From: Haloferax prahovense DSM 18310
GTDB taxonomy: Archaea > Halobacteriota > Halobacteria > Halobacteriales > Haloferacaceae
Direction of reading: 5' to 3'
DNA: 64,000 nt
Assembly (NCBI RefSeq): GCF_000336815.1
Contig: NZ_AOLG01000014.1
Location: 62,001 to 126,000, forward strand
Shown: positions 34,078-42,059 of the stretch, one piece after another
How positions within the stretch are numbered: position 1 is the first letter of the stretch
Layout: each line of letters starts with the position of its first letter
Program-made: the position numbers and the translations under genes
Notes under the pieces: generated by a model
What the model was told of the DNA's origin: nothing
Seen by the model: only the letters and a program-made list of their open reading frames with translations
Databases searched by the model: none

Positions 34078-34496
34078 ACGACGCGCGCGGGTCGTCCGAC
34101 CCGAGCGCCGTCCGCTCGCTCGCAGTCACGACCGACGACCTCGTGACCTCCCTCGAGGCGAACCGCCGGGGCGACGACCCCGTCGTCCTCCGCGTCACCC
34201 CGCCGTTCTACGGGCGGATGCGGGCGCGAATTCACCGAACCGGCGGCGAAGCCTCGGACTACGCCGACCCCGAGCCGATACACCTCGACCCGCGGGTCTT
34301 CGTCGGCGACGACGCCCCCGCGTACCCCGAACCCGACGAGACGCGGCCGGAGCCGTACGAGGTCGAAGCTCACCACGAGCGCCACACGGAGGCGGTCCGA
34401 GCGTGGCGCTCTGCCGTCCGCGACCACCTCCGCGAGGCCGTCGCGCTCCCGACGGACGACGGTCCCCACGAGGTCGACGTCAAGTACCTCGGCTGA
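34074..34496 (+). CDS. Conserved haloarchaeal protein of unknown function
   Basis: A TTG at 34074, overlapping the previous stop, gives 140 residues. The sequence DDLVTSLEANRRGDDPVVLRVTPPF and RMRARIH (about 25-62) is a conserved block, followed by an acidic region with HLDPRVFV and a helical end. It has no signal, TM or cysteine motif. It is tied to the zinc-ribbon gene by the overlap. T-rich CACTTTTTCC just after the stop may end the transcript. Confidence 0.65.
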   Translation: MNDARGSSDPSAVRSLAVTTDDLVTSLEANRRGDDPVVLRVTPPFYGRMRARIHRTGGEASDYADPEPIHLDPRVFVGDDAPAYPEPDETRPEPYEVEAHHERHTEAVRAWRSAVRDHLREAVALPTDDGPHEVDVKYLG

Positions 34497-34534
34497 GCGA
34501 ACCACTTTTTCCCCGCGGGGCACACCGTAGCGAC

Positions 34535-34906
34535 ATGAGCACCGACGAGTACCGCCGCGGGACGGCGGTCGAGCGCGAGCGTCAGCAGAAACAGCGCCCG
34601 GCGCGCGGCCGCTACCGCGGGGTGTTGCCGGTCATCTACGCCATCGGGTTCGTCATGTTCACCGGCGTCTCGCTGTACATCGGGCCGGAGCCGGCGTTCG
34701 CAGTCTACCTCGTCACCCACGTCTTCTACGCGGGACTCGTCCGCGCCGACATCAAGTCGCTCCGCGGGCAGGGCATCGACTGGGGCGCGTCGCGGCACCT
34801 CTGGTTCGGCGCGGCGTTCGCGCTCCCGTTCGTCGCGCCCGCCTACTACCTCTACAGCGGCCGCGTGATTCGCCGCGAAAACAAGTCGCGGAACCTCGAT
34901 GACTGA
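34535..34906 (+). CDS. Small membrane protein (two to three TM)
   Basis: From the ATG at 34535 the protein has 123 residues. A charged N-terminus (RRGTAVERERQQKQR) is followed by helices at about 29-50, 54-70 and 88-108. It ends with a basic cytoplasmic tail (RVIRRENKSRNLDD). No function can be named. Confidence 0.6.
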   Translation: MSTDEYRRGTAVERERQQKQRPARGRYRGVLPVIYAIGFVMFTGVSLYIGPEPAFAVYLVTHVFYAGLVRADIKSLRGQGIDWGASRHLWFGAAFALPFVAPAYYLYSGRVIRRENKSRNLDD

Positions 34907-34999
34907 GGCAGAAACCCGCGGACTGCTCCGCGAGGCCGAGCCGAGGGTGCGGCGGCCCGGCCACCGAACTTATGCCCGGCGAGGGGAAATGGCGGGGCA

Positions 35000-35650
35000 A
35001 TGACTTCCAGACGCGTAGTCGCGGTGCTCGCGCTCGCCGCGCTCGTGCTCACCAGCGGCTGTATCGGCTTTCTGACGGGCGAGGAGACGCTGACGTTCGA
35101 ATCCGAACCGGCCACGACGGACGCGACCGTCGCCGAGAACGCCGGCTACGAGACGAACGGGACCGAGACGTTCGCGGTGAATCGCACGCTCTCGTTCGGC
35201 GGGCAGGAGCGTAAAATCGCCGCCAGCAACCACATCACGACGTACGAGAAGACGCTGGACCTCGGCTTCTTCGGCGAGGCCAAACTCGGCTCGTTCAGCG
35301 TCATCTCGACGCCCGCGGTCGAGGTCGCCGGCCAGCCCCGGAACCCCATCGGCGACTACTCGAACGACGACCTCATCCGCCTCGTCGACAACCGGTATCA
35401 GGGCCTCAGCGACGTCCAGCAGGTCAGTTCGCGGAACGTCCAGATGCTCGGCGAGACGACTAACGTCACGAAGTACAGCGCCACCGCGCGGTTCGGCGGG
35501 CAGGAAGTCGACGTGTACGTCCACGTGACGAAAGTCCAGCACAACGAGGACTTCGTCATCGCAATCGGGCTGTACCCCCAACAGCTCGACGGCGAGGAGG
35601 AGAACGTCCTCGAACTGATTCGGTCGGTCGAACACCCGTCTGAAGCGTAA
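35000..35650 (+). CDS. Secreted lipoprotein of unknown function
   Basis: The protein has 216 residues with a lipobox ending LTSGC (lipid-linked Cys21). The mature domain is beta-rich, with repeated FGGQE elements (SFGGQERKIAASN at about 66, RFGGQEVDVYVHV at about 163). It is probably exposed at the outer face of the membrane. The domain resembles a haloarchaeal DUF of unknown role. T-run CCTTTTTC at 35666-35673 may terminate its transcript. Confidence 0.75.
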   Translation: MTSRRVVAVLALAALVLTSGCIGFLTGEETLTFESEPATTDATVAENAGYETNGTETFAVNRTLSFGGQERKIAASNHITTYEKTLDLGFFGEAKLGSFSVISTPAVEVAGQPRNPIGDYSNDDLIRLVDNRYQGLSDVQQVSSRNVQMLGETTNVTKYSATARFGGQEVDVYVHVTKVQHNEDFVIAIGLYPQQLDGEEENVLELIRSVEHPSEA

Positions 35651-35667
35651 GCCGCCTCGGGCGAGCC

Positions 35668-35672
35668 TTTTT
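35668..35672 (+). terminator. T-tract downstream of the lipoprotein gene
   Basis: Five consecutive T bases occur 18 bases after the stop and ahead of the next start at 35698, a typical archaeal termination signal. No strong hairpin was seen. Confidence 0.35.
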
Positions 35673-35697
35673 CTCGTCGCCGCGGGTCGATGGTTTC

Positions 35698-35853
35698 ATG
35701 ACTCGCGTACGGACCGCAGGTATCGCGGTGACGGCGCTCGGCGTCGTCGGCTACGGCGTCGGGTCGCTCGTTGCCTACCCGGGCCGGGCGTTCTCGGTGA
35801 CGGCCGTCATGGTCGGCATCACGCTCTGGGCCATCGGGGGTGACGTGCGGTGA
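35698..35853 (+). CDS. 51-residue membrane protein coupled to corA
   Basis: ATG 35698 to TGA 35851-35853 encodes 51 residues: MTRVRTAGIAVTALGVVGYG then GVGSLVAYPGRAF and AVMVGITLWAIGGDVR (overlapping fragments). Two hydrophobic segments are seen. Its TGA overlaps the GTG start of corA (GTGA). The overlap suggests the two are made together and could form one complex. No known function. Confidence 0.6.
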   Translation: MTRVRTAGIAVTALGVVGYGVGSLVAYPGRAFSVTAVMVGITLWAIGGDVR

Positions 35854-36833
35854 TTTCGGCGCTCGTCTACGGCGACGACGGCGTGTCGGCCTACGAGGAG
35901 ACCGCGTTGGACGCCGCGCGCGACGCCGACGGGACCACGTGGGTTCGCACGACCGCCGCGGAGGAGTTCGAGCGCGTCGCCGAGGCGTTCGGCGTCCACC
36001 CGCTTTCGGTCGAGGACGTTCGGAACGACGCCCGCCCGAAGGCCGAGGAGTACGACGAGTACACGTTCGTCGTCGTCCGGGTGGCGACGCTCCGCGCCGG
36101 CGAACAGGTGTTCGAAGAGGAGGTCCAGACCAGACCCGTGGGGCTCTGCTTCGGCGACGACTGGCTCGTGACGCTGACGCGCCGGGAACTGGAACCGATA
36201 AACTACGTATGGAACGCCATCGAGCGGGAGGAGCCCCGGATGCTCCGGTTCGGGCCGGACTTCGTGGCCTACCGCGTCATCGACCGCATCGTCGACGAGT
36301 ACTTCGGGCTGTTGGACGAGGTCGGCGAGGAGATAGAACTCATCGAGGACATCATCCTCGAGGGTCCCGACCCGGAGGTGCTCGAGGGGCTGAACGCGGT
36401 CCGGCGCGACCTGCTGTCGTTCCGGAAAACCGTGTGGCCGACGCGGGAGGCCGTCGGCGTGCTCGCGCGCGGCGACCCCGACTACGTCCGCGAGTCGACG
36501 GAGAAGTACTACCGCGACGTGTACGACCACCTCGTCGAGTTGGTCGACCTCACGGAGACGTACCGCGACCTCGCGCGCGGCGCGCGGGACATCTACCTCA
36601 ACACGCTCTCGCAGTCGACGAACGAGGTGATGAAGACGCTCACCGTCGTCGCCACCATCATCCTCCCGCTCACGCTCGTCGTCGGCATCTACGGTATGAA
36701 CTTCGACCCCGGCGCGTCGGCGTTCAACATGCCCGAACTCGGCTGGGCCTACGGCTACCCGGCGACGATGCTCGGCATGGCGCTCGTCTCCGCCGTCCTG
36801 CTCGTCTACTTCCGACGGGAGAGCTGGCTCTAA
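35850..36833 (+). CDS. corA: CorA-family magnesium/cobalt transporter
   Basis: The GTG at 35850 gives 327 residues. A large cytoplasmic domain (about 1-260), with long helices (AFGVHPLSVEDVRNDARPK; ETYRDLARGARDIYLN), leads to two C-terminal membrane helices. The signature YGMN (in GIYGMNF) ends the first helix. Family members are pentameric Mg2+ channels gated by cytoplasmic Mg2+. The gene's GTG overlaps the upstream 51-residue membrane gene. Confidence 0.92.
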   Translation: MISALVYGDDGVSAYEETALDAARDADGTTWVRTTAAEEFERVAEAFGVHPLSVEDVRNDARPKAEEYDEYTFVVVRVATLRAGEQVFEEEVQTRPVGLCFGDDWLVTLTRRELEPINYVWNAIEREEPRMLRFGPDFVAYRVIDRIVDEYFGLLDEVGEEIELIEDIILEGPDPEVLEGLNAVRRDLLSFRKTVWPTREAVGVLARGDPDYVRESTEKYYRDVYDHLVELVDLTETYRDLARGARDIYLNTLSQSTNEVMKTLTVVATIILPLTLVVGIYGMNFDPGASAFNMPELGWAYGYPATMLGMALVSAVLLVYFRRESWL

Positions 36834-36940
36834 GCGACGAAAGAGATATACTACCCGATTGCTCACGTCTGGCGCTCGGTTCGCGTCGGCGAGATGGCGA
36901 CAAATCCCCCCACATCGTGCGATTGACCCGCATAACCTCG

Positions 36941-36956
36941 GCGAAAGGTTTATATG
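36941..36956 (+). promoter_or_regulatory. BRE/TATA promoter of tfb
   Basis: GCGAAAGG (BRE, 36941-36948) directly precedes TTTATATG (36949-36956), the best promoter match in the window. Expected transcription start is about 36975-36980, 75-80 bases before the TFB ATG, so this gene should have a 5' leader. Confidence 0.65.
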
Positions 36957-37056
36957 CTTTTCGGACTTACTGATGGTAAGGCCAGTCCAAGCCGGATTAT
37001 TCTTTCGTCTTCTGTGGTCTTCCCGGCCGAGACGTATCCGCGCCTTCCCCCCCACC

Positions 37057-38055
37057 ATGAGCGACACCACAACCACCCGAACCTACAGTACCGACGCAAA
37101 GGCCAGGGACGTCCGTCCCCGCGAGTCGGAGCGAGACGAAAAACAGCAGGACGAAGCGCAGGTCTGCCCCGAGTGTAGCGGCCACCTCGTCACCGACGAG
37201 GAACACGGCGAGACGATTTGCGAGGAGTGCGGCCTCGTCGTCGAGGAAACCGTGGTCGACCGCGGCCCCGAGTGGCGCGCGTTCGACTCCGCCGAGCGCG
37301 ACAGCAAGTCCCGCGTCGGCGCGCCGACGACGAAGATGATGCACGACAAGGGGCTGTCGACCAACATCGGCTGGCAGAACAAGGACGCCTACGGCAAGTC
37401 CCTCTCGCCGCGCCAGCGCGAGCAGATGCAGCGGCTCCGCACGTGGAACGAGCGGTTCCGCACCCGCGACTCGAAGGAGCGCAACCTCAAGCAGGCGCTC
37501 GGCGAAATCGACCGCATGGCCTCGGCCCTCGGTCTCCCGGAGAACGTCCGCGAGACCGCCTCGGTCATCTACCGCCGCGCGCTCAACGACGACCTGCTCC
37601 CCGGCCGCTCCATCGAGGGCGTCGCCACCGCGGCGCTGTACGCGTCGGCCCGGATGGCGGGCACTCCCCGCTCGCTCGACGAACTGGAGAAGGTCTCGCG
37701 CGTCGATAAGATGGAACTCACCCGGACGTACCGCTACGTCGTCCGCGAGCTGAAGCTCGAAATCAAGCCCGCAGACCCCGAGCAGTACGTCCCGCGGTTC
37801 GCCAGCGAACTCGGCCTCTCCGACGAGGCCGAGCGGCAGGCCCGCCAGCTCCTCCGCGACGCGAAGGAGACGGGTATCCACTCCGGCAAGTCGCCGGTCG
37901 GTCTCGCCGCCGCCGCCGTCTACGCCGCCGCCCTCCTCACCAACGAGAAGGTGACCCAAAGCGAGGTCTCGACGGTCGCAGACATCTCCGAAGTCACCAT
38001 CCGCAACCGCTACAAGGAGCTGCTCGAAGTCCAAGACGGTACCCTGTTCGCGTAA
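37057..38055 (+). CDS. tfb: Transcription initiation factor TFB
   Basis: From the ATG at 37057 the protein has 332 residues. An acidic, Ser/Thr-rich N-terminus precedes the zinc ribbon (C37, C40, C55, C58: CPECSG...CEECGL). The B-finger/linker contains VDRGPEWRAFDSAERDSKSRVG (as VDRGPEWRAF, DSAERDSKSRVG). Two cyclin repeats follow: LNDDLLPGRSIEGVATAALYASAR and SPVGLAAAAVYAAAL. It recruits RNA polymerase to TBP-bound promoters. Haloarchaea have several TFBs, so which paralog this is cannot be told. A 3' end check shows a normal TFB C-terminus (NRYKELLEVQDG). Confidence 0.93.
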   Translation: MSDTTTTRTYSTDAKARDVRPRESERDEKQQDEAQVCPECSGHLVTDEEHGETICEECGLVVEETVVDRGPEWRAFDSAERDSKSRVGAPTTKMMHDKGLSTNIGWQNKDAYGKSLSPRQREQMQRLRTWNERFRTRDSKERNLKQALGEIDRMASALGLPENVRETASVIYRRALNDDLLPGRSIEGVATAALYASARMAGTPRSLDELEKVSRVDKMELTRTYRYVVRELKLEIKPADPEQYVPRFASELGLSDEAERQARQLLRDAKETGIHSGKSPVGLAAAAVYAAALLTNEKVTQSEVSTVADISEVTIRNRYKELLEVQDGTLFA

Positions 38056-38111
38056 CCGCTCGGTGGGCTCGGTGGCCCGCACTTTTCTCGGTCGTGCTAA
38101 ACCGTAACAAC

Positions 38112-38119
38112 ATTTATCC
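38112..38119 (+). promoter_or_regulatory. TATA box for the 59-residue zinc-ribbon gene
   Basis: ATTTATCC lies 28 bases before the ATG at 38144, fitting a leaderless transcript. Confidence 0.5.
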
Positions 38120-38143
38120 GCACCCCCGAAGCATATACGGGGT

Positions 38144-38323
38144 ATGGTTGAAGCGTTCGTCCGACTCTTGTGCCCCGAATGTGGAAAGGACTGGGAGACG
38201 AATCCGACCGATCTCCCCGCTCACCGCGACAACTACTCGTGTCAGGGATGCGGCGCGACGCGGCGCACGGCCGAGTTCATGCGGACGGAGCGCGACCTCC
38301 AGACGCTCAAACAGTTCGAGTAG
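38144..38323 (+). CDS. 59-residue zinc-ribbon protein
   Basis: ATG 38144 to TAG 38321-38323 encodes 59 residues: MVEAFVRLLCPECGKDW then HRDNYSCQGCGATRRTAEF. Two CxxC knuckles (CPEC at 10-13, CQGC at 33-36) form a zinc site, and the C-terminal helix is charged. Such proteins are conserved in haloarchaea, but no function is known to me. A leaderless TATA box precedes it and a T6 tract (38377-38382) follows. Confidence 0.7.
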   Translation: MVEAFVRLLCPECGKDWETNPTDLPAHRDNYSCQGCGATRRTAEFMRTERDLQTLKQFE

Positions 38324-38376
38324 CGAGGAGCGAGAGAGGGTCGCCTCACGACCGGGGCGGTCCCGGCTGGCGTCCG

Positions 38377-38382
38377 TTTTTT
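38377..38382 (+). terminator. T6 tract between convergent genes
   Basis: Six T bases 54 bases after the stop at 38323 form the likely end of that transcript. They overlap the stop codon of the convergent tif2b gene. Confidence 0.35.
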
Positions 38383-38788
38383 AGATGTCGGGAATCGACG
38401 AGAGCGCGCCGCACGCGTCGCACTTCAGCACGTCGGCACCTTGTTGCGTGACGAACTTCGTGTCCGGCGACCCGCACTCGCTGCACAGGACGAACGACTC
38501 GACGTACTCGTCGAGCGCGTCGGCGATGCGGCGCTGGCGGAACTCGCCGGTGAACCGCGCGCGACCTCTGTCGTCGATTTGGGCGCTCGTTCCCAACTCC
38601 GTCTGGAAGAACTTCAGGACGTGCGTCGCCTCGCGCGCGAGGCGGTCGTGGGTCGCCGCGAAGTTCTCGTAGACCGTGACGTTCCCCTCCTGGCGGACCG
38701 TCGGCTCCGGAACGCTGAAGCGGTCGCCGCCTTCCGCGACGTCCGGCGACTCCGAGAGCGCGCGGTCCAGTTGGTCGTCGTAGTCCAT
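38381..38788 (-). CDS. tif2b: Translation initiation factor aIF-2, beta subunit
   Basis: From the ATG at 38788 (MDYDDQLDRALSE) the protein has 135 residues. It is the beta subunit of the archaeal initiator-tRNA carrier aIF2. The alpha/beta core includes NFAATHDRLAREATHVLKFF. The zinc ribbon has cysteines C102, C105 (CSEC) and C123, C126 (CDAC) near the C-terminus. The alternative GTG/ATG at 38806 would add only six residues. Confidence 0.93.
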   Translation of the reverse strand: MDYDDQLDRALSESPDVAEGGDRFSVPEPTVRQEGNVTVYENFAATHDRLAREATHVLKFFQTELGTSAQIDDRGRARFTGEFRQRRIADALDEYVESFVLCSECGSPDTKFVTQQGADVLKCDACGALSSIPDI

Positions 38789-39055
38789 GCGCGACAGTAC
38801 GCGCACGCCGGGGTAAAATTCTCACGACCCCCGGCGCGCGCGACCGGCGCTCGGCGCGCGCCCTACATAGCTATATAAACCACTCGTGAGATTCCGCCGA
38901 CGCTCGCTATCGAGGGGGCGAAACAACAAACGAATTGAAAACGTTCGAACACGAAATTTCCGCTGAGACCCCCATAATCGGCGGTTTAAGGGAGTCGGAT
39001 GCTAACGTGACTCAAGATAATACTATATCCCTCCGGTCTCAAGCCGTGGTTGCTC

Positions 39056-39292
39056 ATGAAGAAGCAGGAACTCATCCACCTGCACGGTCTGCTCGCAGAA
39101 GTCCACACCCAGATTGAGGCCTGGGAGGACGAGGAAATCAGTCTCGTCGAGTACAACGAACTCGGCGTACGACCGACATCCATCCACAAGTCCAAGACGG
39201 ACCACAAAGCAGCCGTGTTTAAACTGGCGAAGGGAATCACCGGAGCGATGCACGAGGCCGAACCAGAGCCGCTCGCACCGCAAGCCGACTGA
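39056..39292 (+). CDS. UPF0058-family small protein
   Basis: From the ATG at 39056 (MKKQELIHLHGLLAEV) the protein has 78 residues. It matches the archaeal UPF0058 family, known for its N-terminal MKKQELIHLHGLL and middle YxxLGVRPTSIHKSK-like stretch. It is largely helical, with several His/Glu residues that could bind metal. The function is unknown. A TATA-like ACTATATCCC at about 39024-39033 is 27 bases upstream. Confidence 0.8.
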   Translation: MKKQELIHLHGLLAEVHTQIEAWEDEEISLVEYNELGVRPTSIHKSKTDHKAAVFKLAKGITGAMHEAEPEPLAPQAD

Positions 39293-39505
39293 ACCGAGAA
39301 AAGAAACGCGTTCTCCTCTACGACCCTACATCCGAGAGCGACCGCGCCGCTCTCTCGCGCGACAACGCTCCCGAGCGACCGCCGTGCCGAACCGATGGAT
39401 GAGTTCCGCTCGCGGGCAGAAATAGCGTTTTGACGGAGGTGGGGCGTCGTCACGGGCTTTCGATGGCGCTGGGACGTCCCCTCCGCGACGACGATAAGCC
39501 GTGCT

Positions 39506-39946
39506 TCAGCGGTCGTCGACGAGGTCGTCGAAGTCGACGAGCGCGTCGTCGTCGTCCGAAGCGCCGGTCTCGGCGCGGGTGTCCCCCTCGCCGTCCGTCT
39601 CGACCGAATCGTCGTCGACTCGTTCGACCGACAGCACCTTCAGCGGGATATTTTCGAGGCGTTGGCCGATCTCCTTGCGGGCGATGCGCGAGGCGTGTTC
39701 CTCCTGTTCGACGTTGAAGACGGTCATCTCCAGTTCGAGGGCGACGAGCGCCTCGTCCGCGGCGATGAACGCGGGGGGGAGTTCCTCGCCGCCGGGCGAG
39801 CTCCGAGAGCCCATGTTAATCTCGACGTACTTCAGGTCGGGATTGAGCATCTCGCCGGTCTTCGAGATGGCGATTCGGACCGCCTCGTCGACGGTTTCCA
39901 CGTCGTACACCGGGACCGCGGCCTCGACGACGACTCTGCAGTCCAT
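39506..39946 (-). CDS. UPF0212/DUF555-family protein
   Basis: The protein has 146 residues. The N-terminal alpha/beta part (about 1-112), with VVVEAAVPVYDVETVDEAVRIAISK (as VVVEAAVPVYDVE, TVDEAVRIAISK) and a core NPDLKYVEINMGSR, matches the archaeal DUF555 family of unknown function. After about residue 112 an acidic, low-complexity tail follows (ETGASDDDDALVDFDD), probably a haloarchaeal addition. It sits between ogg and the UPF0058 gene. Confidence 0.8.
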   Translation of the reverse strand: MDCRVVVEAAVPVYDVETVDEAVRIAISKTGEMLNPDLKYVEINMGSRSSPGGEELPPAFIAADEALVALELEMTVFNVEQEEHASRIARKEIGQRLENIPLKVLSVERVDDDSVETDGEGDTRAETGASDDDDALVDFDDLVDDR

Positions 39947-40008
39947 GGTTACGATGAGGTTGTGTGCCGAAGGGTATCAACCTTCTTGCCACTCCGTCTC
40001 CCGCCCGC

Positions 40009-40923
40009 TCACTCCCCGCCAGAGCGGAGGTAGTGGAAGACGTACGTCTGGGTGTAGCCGGCGTAGCGACCGCCGAGGCGCTCGCGAATGGCCCGCGAGG
40101 TGTCGGCGTAGTTCCCCCGGTCGCAGTCGGGGTAGTGCTCCTCGATGGCCGACCGAATCCACGTGTCGAGCGGGACGGCTTCGAGGTAGTCGAGCGAAAA
40201 CAGCAGGACGCAGTCCGCGACCTTGTCGCCGACGCCGACGAACGTCGTCAGGAAGTCGCGGGCGTCCTCGTAGTCGCGGCCGCGGGCCTCGGCGGGCGTC
40301 GCCTCGCCCGTGGCGACCATCTCGGCCGTCCGCCGGACGTAGGGCGCGCGATAGCCGAGGCTGAGGTCGCGGAGTTCGTCTTCGGTGGCCTCGGCCAGAC
40401 GCTCGGGCGTCGGGTACGCGAAGTACGTCTCGCCGTCGAACTCGACCCGCTCGCCGTAGGACTCTCTGAGCCGCGACTGCATCCCGAAGATGCGCGAGAC
40501 GCGCATCTGCGCCGAGCAGATGAACGAGACGAGACAGCCGAACGGCGGGTCTCGGACGAGTCGCATGCCCGGGTACGCCTCGTAGGCCCGCCGGACGAGC
40601 GGTTCGTCGGGCATCTCCGAGACGATGGCGTCGAGGTCGTCGTCGAGGCGAAGCAGGTGGGTGAGAAGCGGGACGGCGTCGAGGTTCGACTCCCACTCCA
40701 GCGCGCCGTCGGTCTGGCGGACCCTGACGACTGCGGACTCGTCGGAGACGCCGTCGAGCGGCGGGACGACCGTCTGGTACCACGCGTCGCCGCCGTGGGC
40801 CGCGTCGCGCTCGTACATCCGGCCGTCGGGGCGGTCCCAGAGGTACGACTGGCCGCTCTCCAGCGTCGATTGGAGGTCGAACGCTCCGTCGAGGCTCGCG
40901 AGGTCGATGACACCCGTCTCCAT
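40009..40923 (-). CDS. ogg: 8-oxoguanine DNA glycosylase/lyase (OGG1 type)
   Basis: From the ATG at 40923 (METGVIDLASLDGA) the protein has 304 residues. It removes 8-oxoguanine and nicks the abasic site. The N-terminal domain includes LESGQSYLWDR, a family signature. The helix-hairpin-helix GPD motif has FVGVGDKVADCVLLF with catalytic K234, and D253 in VPLDTWI. The frame is open well upstream, but the N-terminal stretch there is Arg/Pro-rich, unlike the family. It lies 129 bases downstream of an MscS gene. Confidence 0.93.
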   Translation of the reverse strand: METGVIDLASLDGAFDLQSTLESGQSYLWDRPDGRMYERDAAHGGDAWYQTVVPPLDGVSDESAVVRVRQTDGALEWESNLDAVPLLTHLLRLDDDLDAIVSEMPDEPLVRRAYEAYPGMRLVRDPPFGCLVSFICSAQMRVSRIFGMQSRLRESYGERVEFDGETYFAYPTPERLAEATEDELRDLSLGYRAPYVRRTAEMVATGEATPAEARGRDYEDARDFLTTFVGVGDKVADCVLLFSLDYLEAVPLDTWIRSAIEEHYPDCDRGNYADTSRAIRERLGGRYAGYTQTYVFHYLRSGGE

Positions 40924-41051
40924 CGCTTCGACGTTGGGCGCGGGGGATTTGCGGGTTTCGATGCCGGCGGACGAGACGGGACGACGGGTCGAGACGGCGA
41001 CAAATCGAGACGGGGCGGCGGCGAGGCGGGTCGCGGCGACCCACGTCGCGC

Positions 41052-41996
41052 TCAGCGGTTGCGGCTCACCGGGAAGCTGACGCGGTCCGGGTGGTCGCCC
41101 AGTCGGTCGAGAATGCGCTCGTAGAGCCGGTTTTTGACGCGCTGGGCGCGAGTCGGCGGGACGAGCACGCGGAGTCGGAAGACGACCCACGACTCCTCCT
41201 GTGCGACGTTGACGGTCGGGCCGCCGGCCACGTCGAGGTCCAGCGGCGACTCGGCGAGCCTCGCCCGGTAGCGTTTCATCGCGGCGTCCATGTCGTCGCC
41301 GAGTTCCTCGTCGGCCACGTCCAAGAGGAGTTGGCGGACGAACGGGAGGTCCGTCTCGTAGGACACCTGCACGGGTACCTCGGTCCAGACGCGGTCGAAC
41401 AGCGCGCCGTAGTTGACGACCTCGGACGAGAGGACGAGCGAGTTCGGGACGGTGACGGTCCGACCGGACGGCTGGTTCGACGCGAGGGTGCCGCCGGTCT
41501 CCCAGAGCGTCGTGACGAGGAAGTCAACCTCGGCCACGTCGCCGGAGACCGAGCCGATGTTGACGCGGTCGCCGACCGCGTACGGTCGCTTCGCGAGGAT
41601 GTAGAACCAGCCGATGAAGGAGAGAATCGGCTGTTGGAGCGCGAAGGTGACGGCGAAGCCGATGACGCCGAACGAGACCAACAGGCCGAGCCACTGCTCC
41701 GTGAACGCCCCGAGGACGCCGACGAGCGCGACCCCGCCGAGCGTGAGTCGGAGGACGTTCCGAACGTCGTGGGCCCGGCGGCGGTCGGCGATGCGCCCGA
41801 CGAAGAACGCGGCGAGAAACCGGTAGACGCCGTAGGCGACGAGTGCGACCGCGGCGGCAGACAGCCCCTTCGAGAGGAGCAAGTCGGCGTTGGGCACGTC
41901 GAAGTCCGAAAGGGGGGTCGTCGCGCGGACGAGCGCCGAGAGAACCGCGGCGATGAGCCCGGCGGCGAACGCGCCGAGGCCGAGGCGGCGAGACAT
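41052..41996 (-). CDS. MscS-family mechanosensitive channel
   Basis: The protein has 314 residues. Four or so N-terminal helices (10-28, 42-64, 80-125) lead to the pore-like helix (GVIGFAVTFALQQPILSF) and a beta domain (YAVGDRVNIGSVSGDVAEVDF). A cytoplasmic alpha/beta domain of about 100 residues is present, unlike the dacZ-linked channel. It releases osmolytes under membrane tension. It stands 129 bases upstream of ogg. Confidence 0.88.
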   Translation of the reverse strand: MSRRLGLGAFAAGLIAAVLSALVRATTPLSDFDVPNADLLLSKGLSAAAVALVAYGVYRFLAAFFVGRIADRRRAHDVRNVLRLTLGGVALVGVLGAFTEQWLGLLVSFGVIGFAVTFALQQPILSFIGWFYILAKRPYAVGDRVNIGSVSGDVAEVDFLVTTLWETGGTLASNQPSGRTVTVPNSLVLSSEVVNYGALFDRVWTEVPVQVSYETDLPFVRQLLLDVADEELGDDMDAAMKRYRARLAESPLDLDVAGGPTVNVAQEESWVVFRLRVLVPPTRAQRVKNRLYERILDRLGDHPDRVSFPVSRNR

Positions 41997-42059
41997 ACCG
42001 TTGCCGTCGGGTGGGCGACTGAAAAAGGTGTAGTCGAACCGAGGCGAGGGGCGGCGGCC

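Noticed and set aside
39293-39505. Possible small RNA or gene in the gap between UPF0058 and DUF555 genes
   Set aside because: No TATA element at the right spacing, no box C/D or other RNA motif, and no conserved short ORF was seen.
40924-41190. N-terminal extension of Ogg to 41190
   Set aside because: It overlaps the end of the MscS gene and is Arg/Pro-rich, unlike OGG proteins. The ATG at 40923 fits the family.
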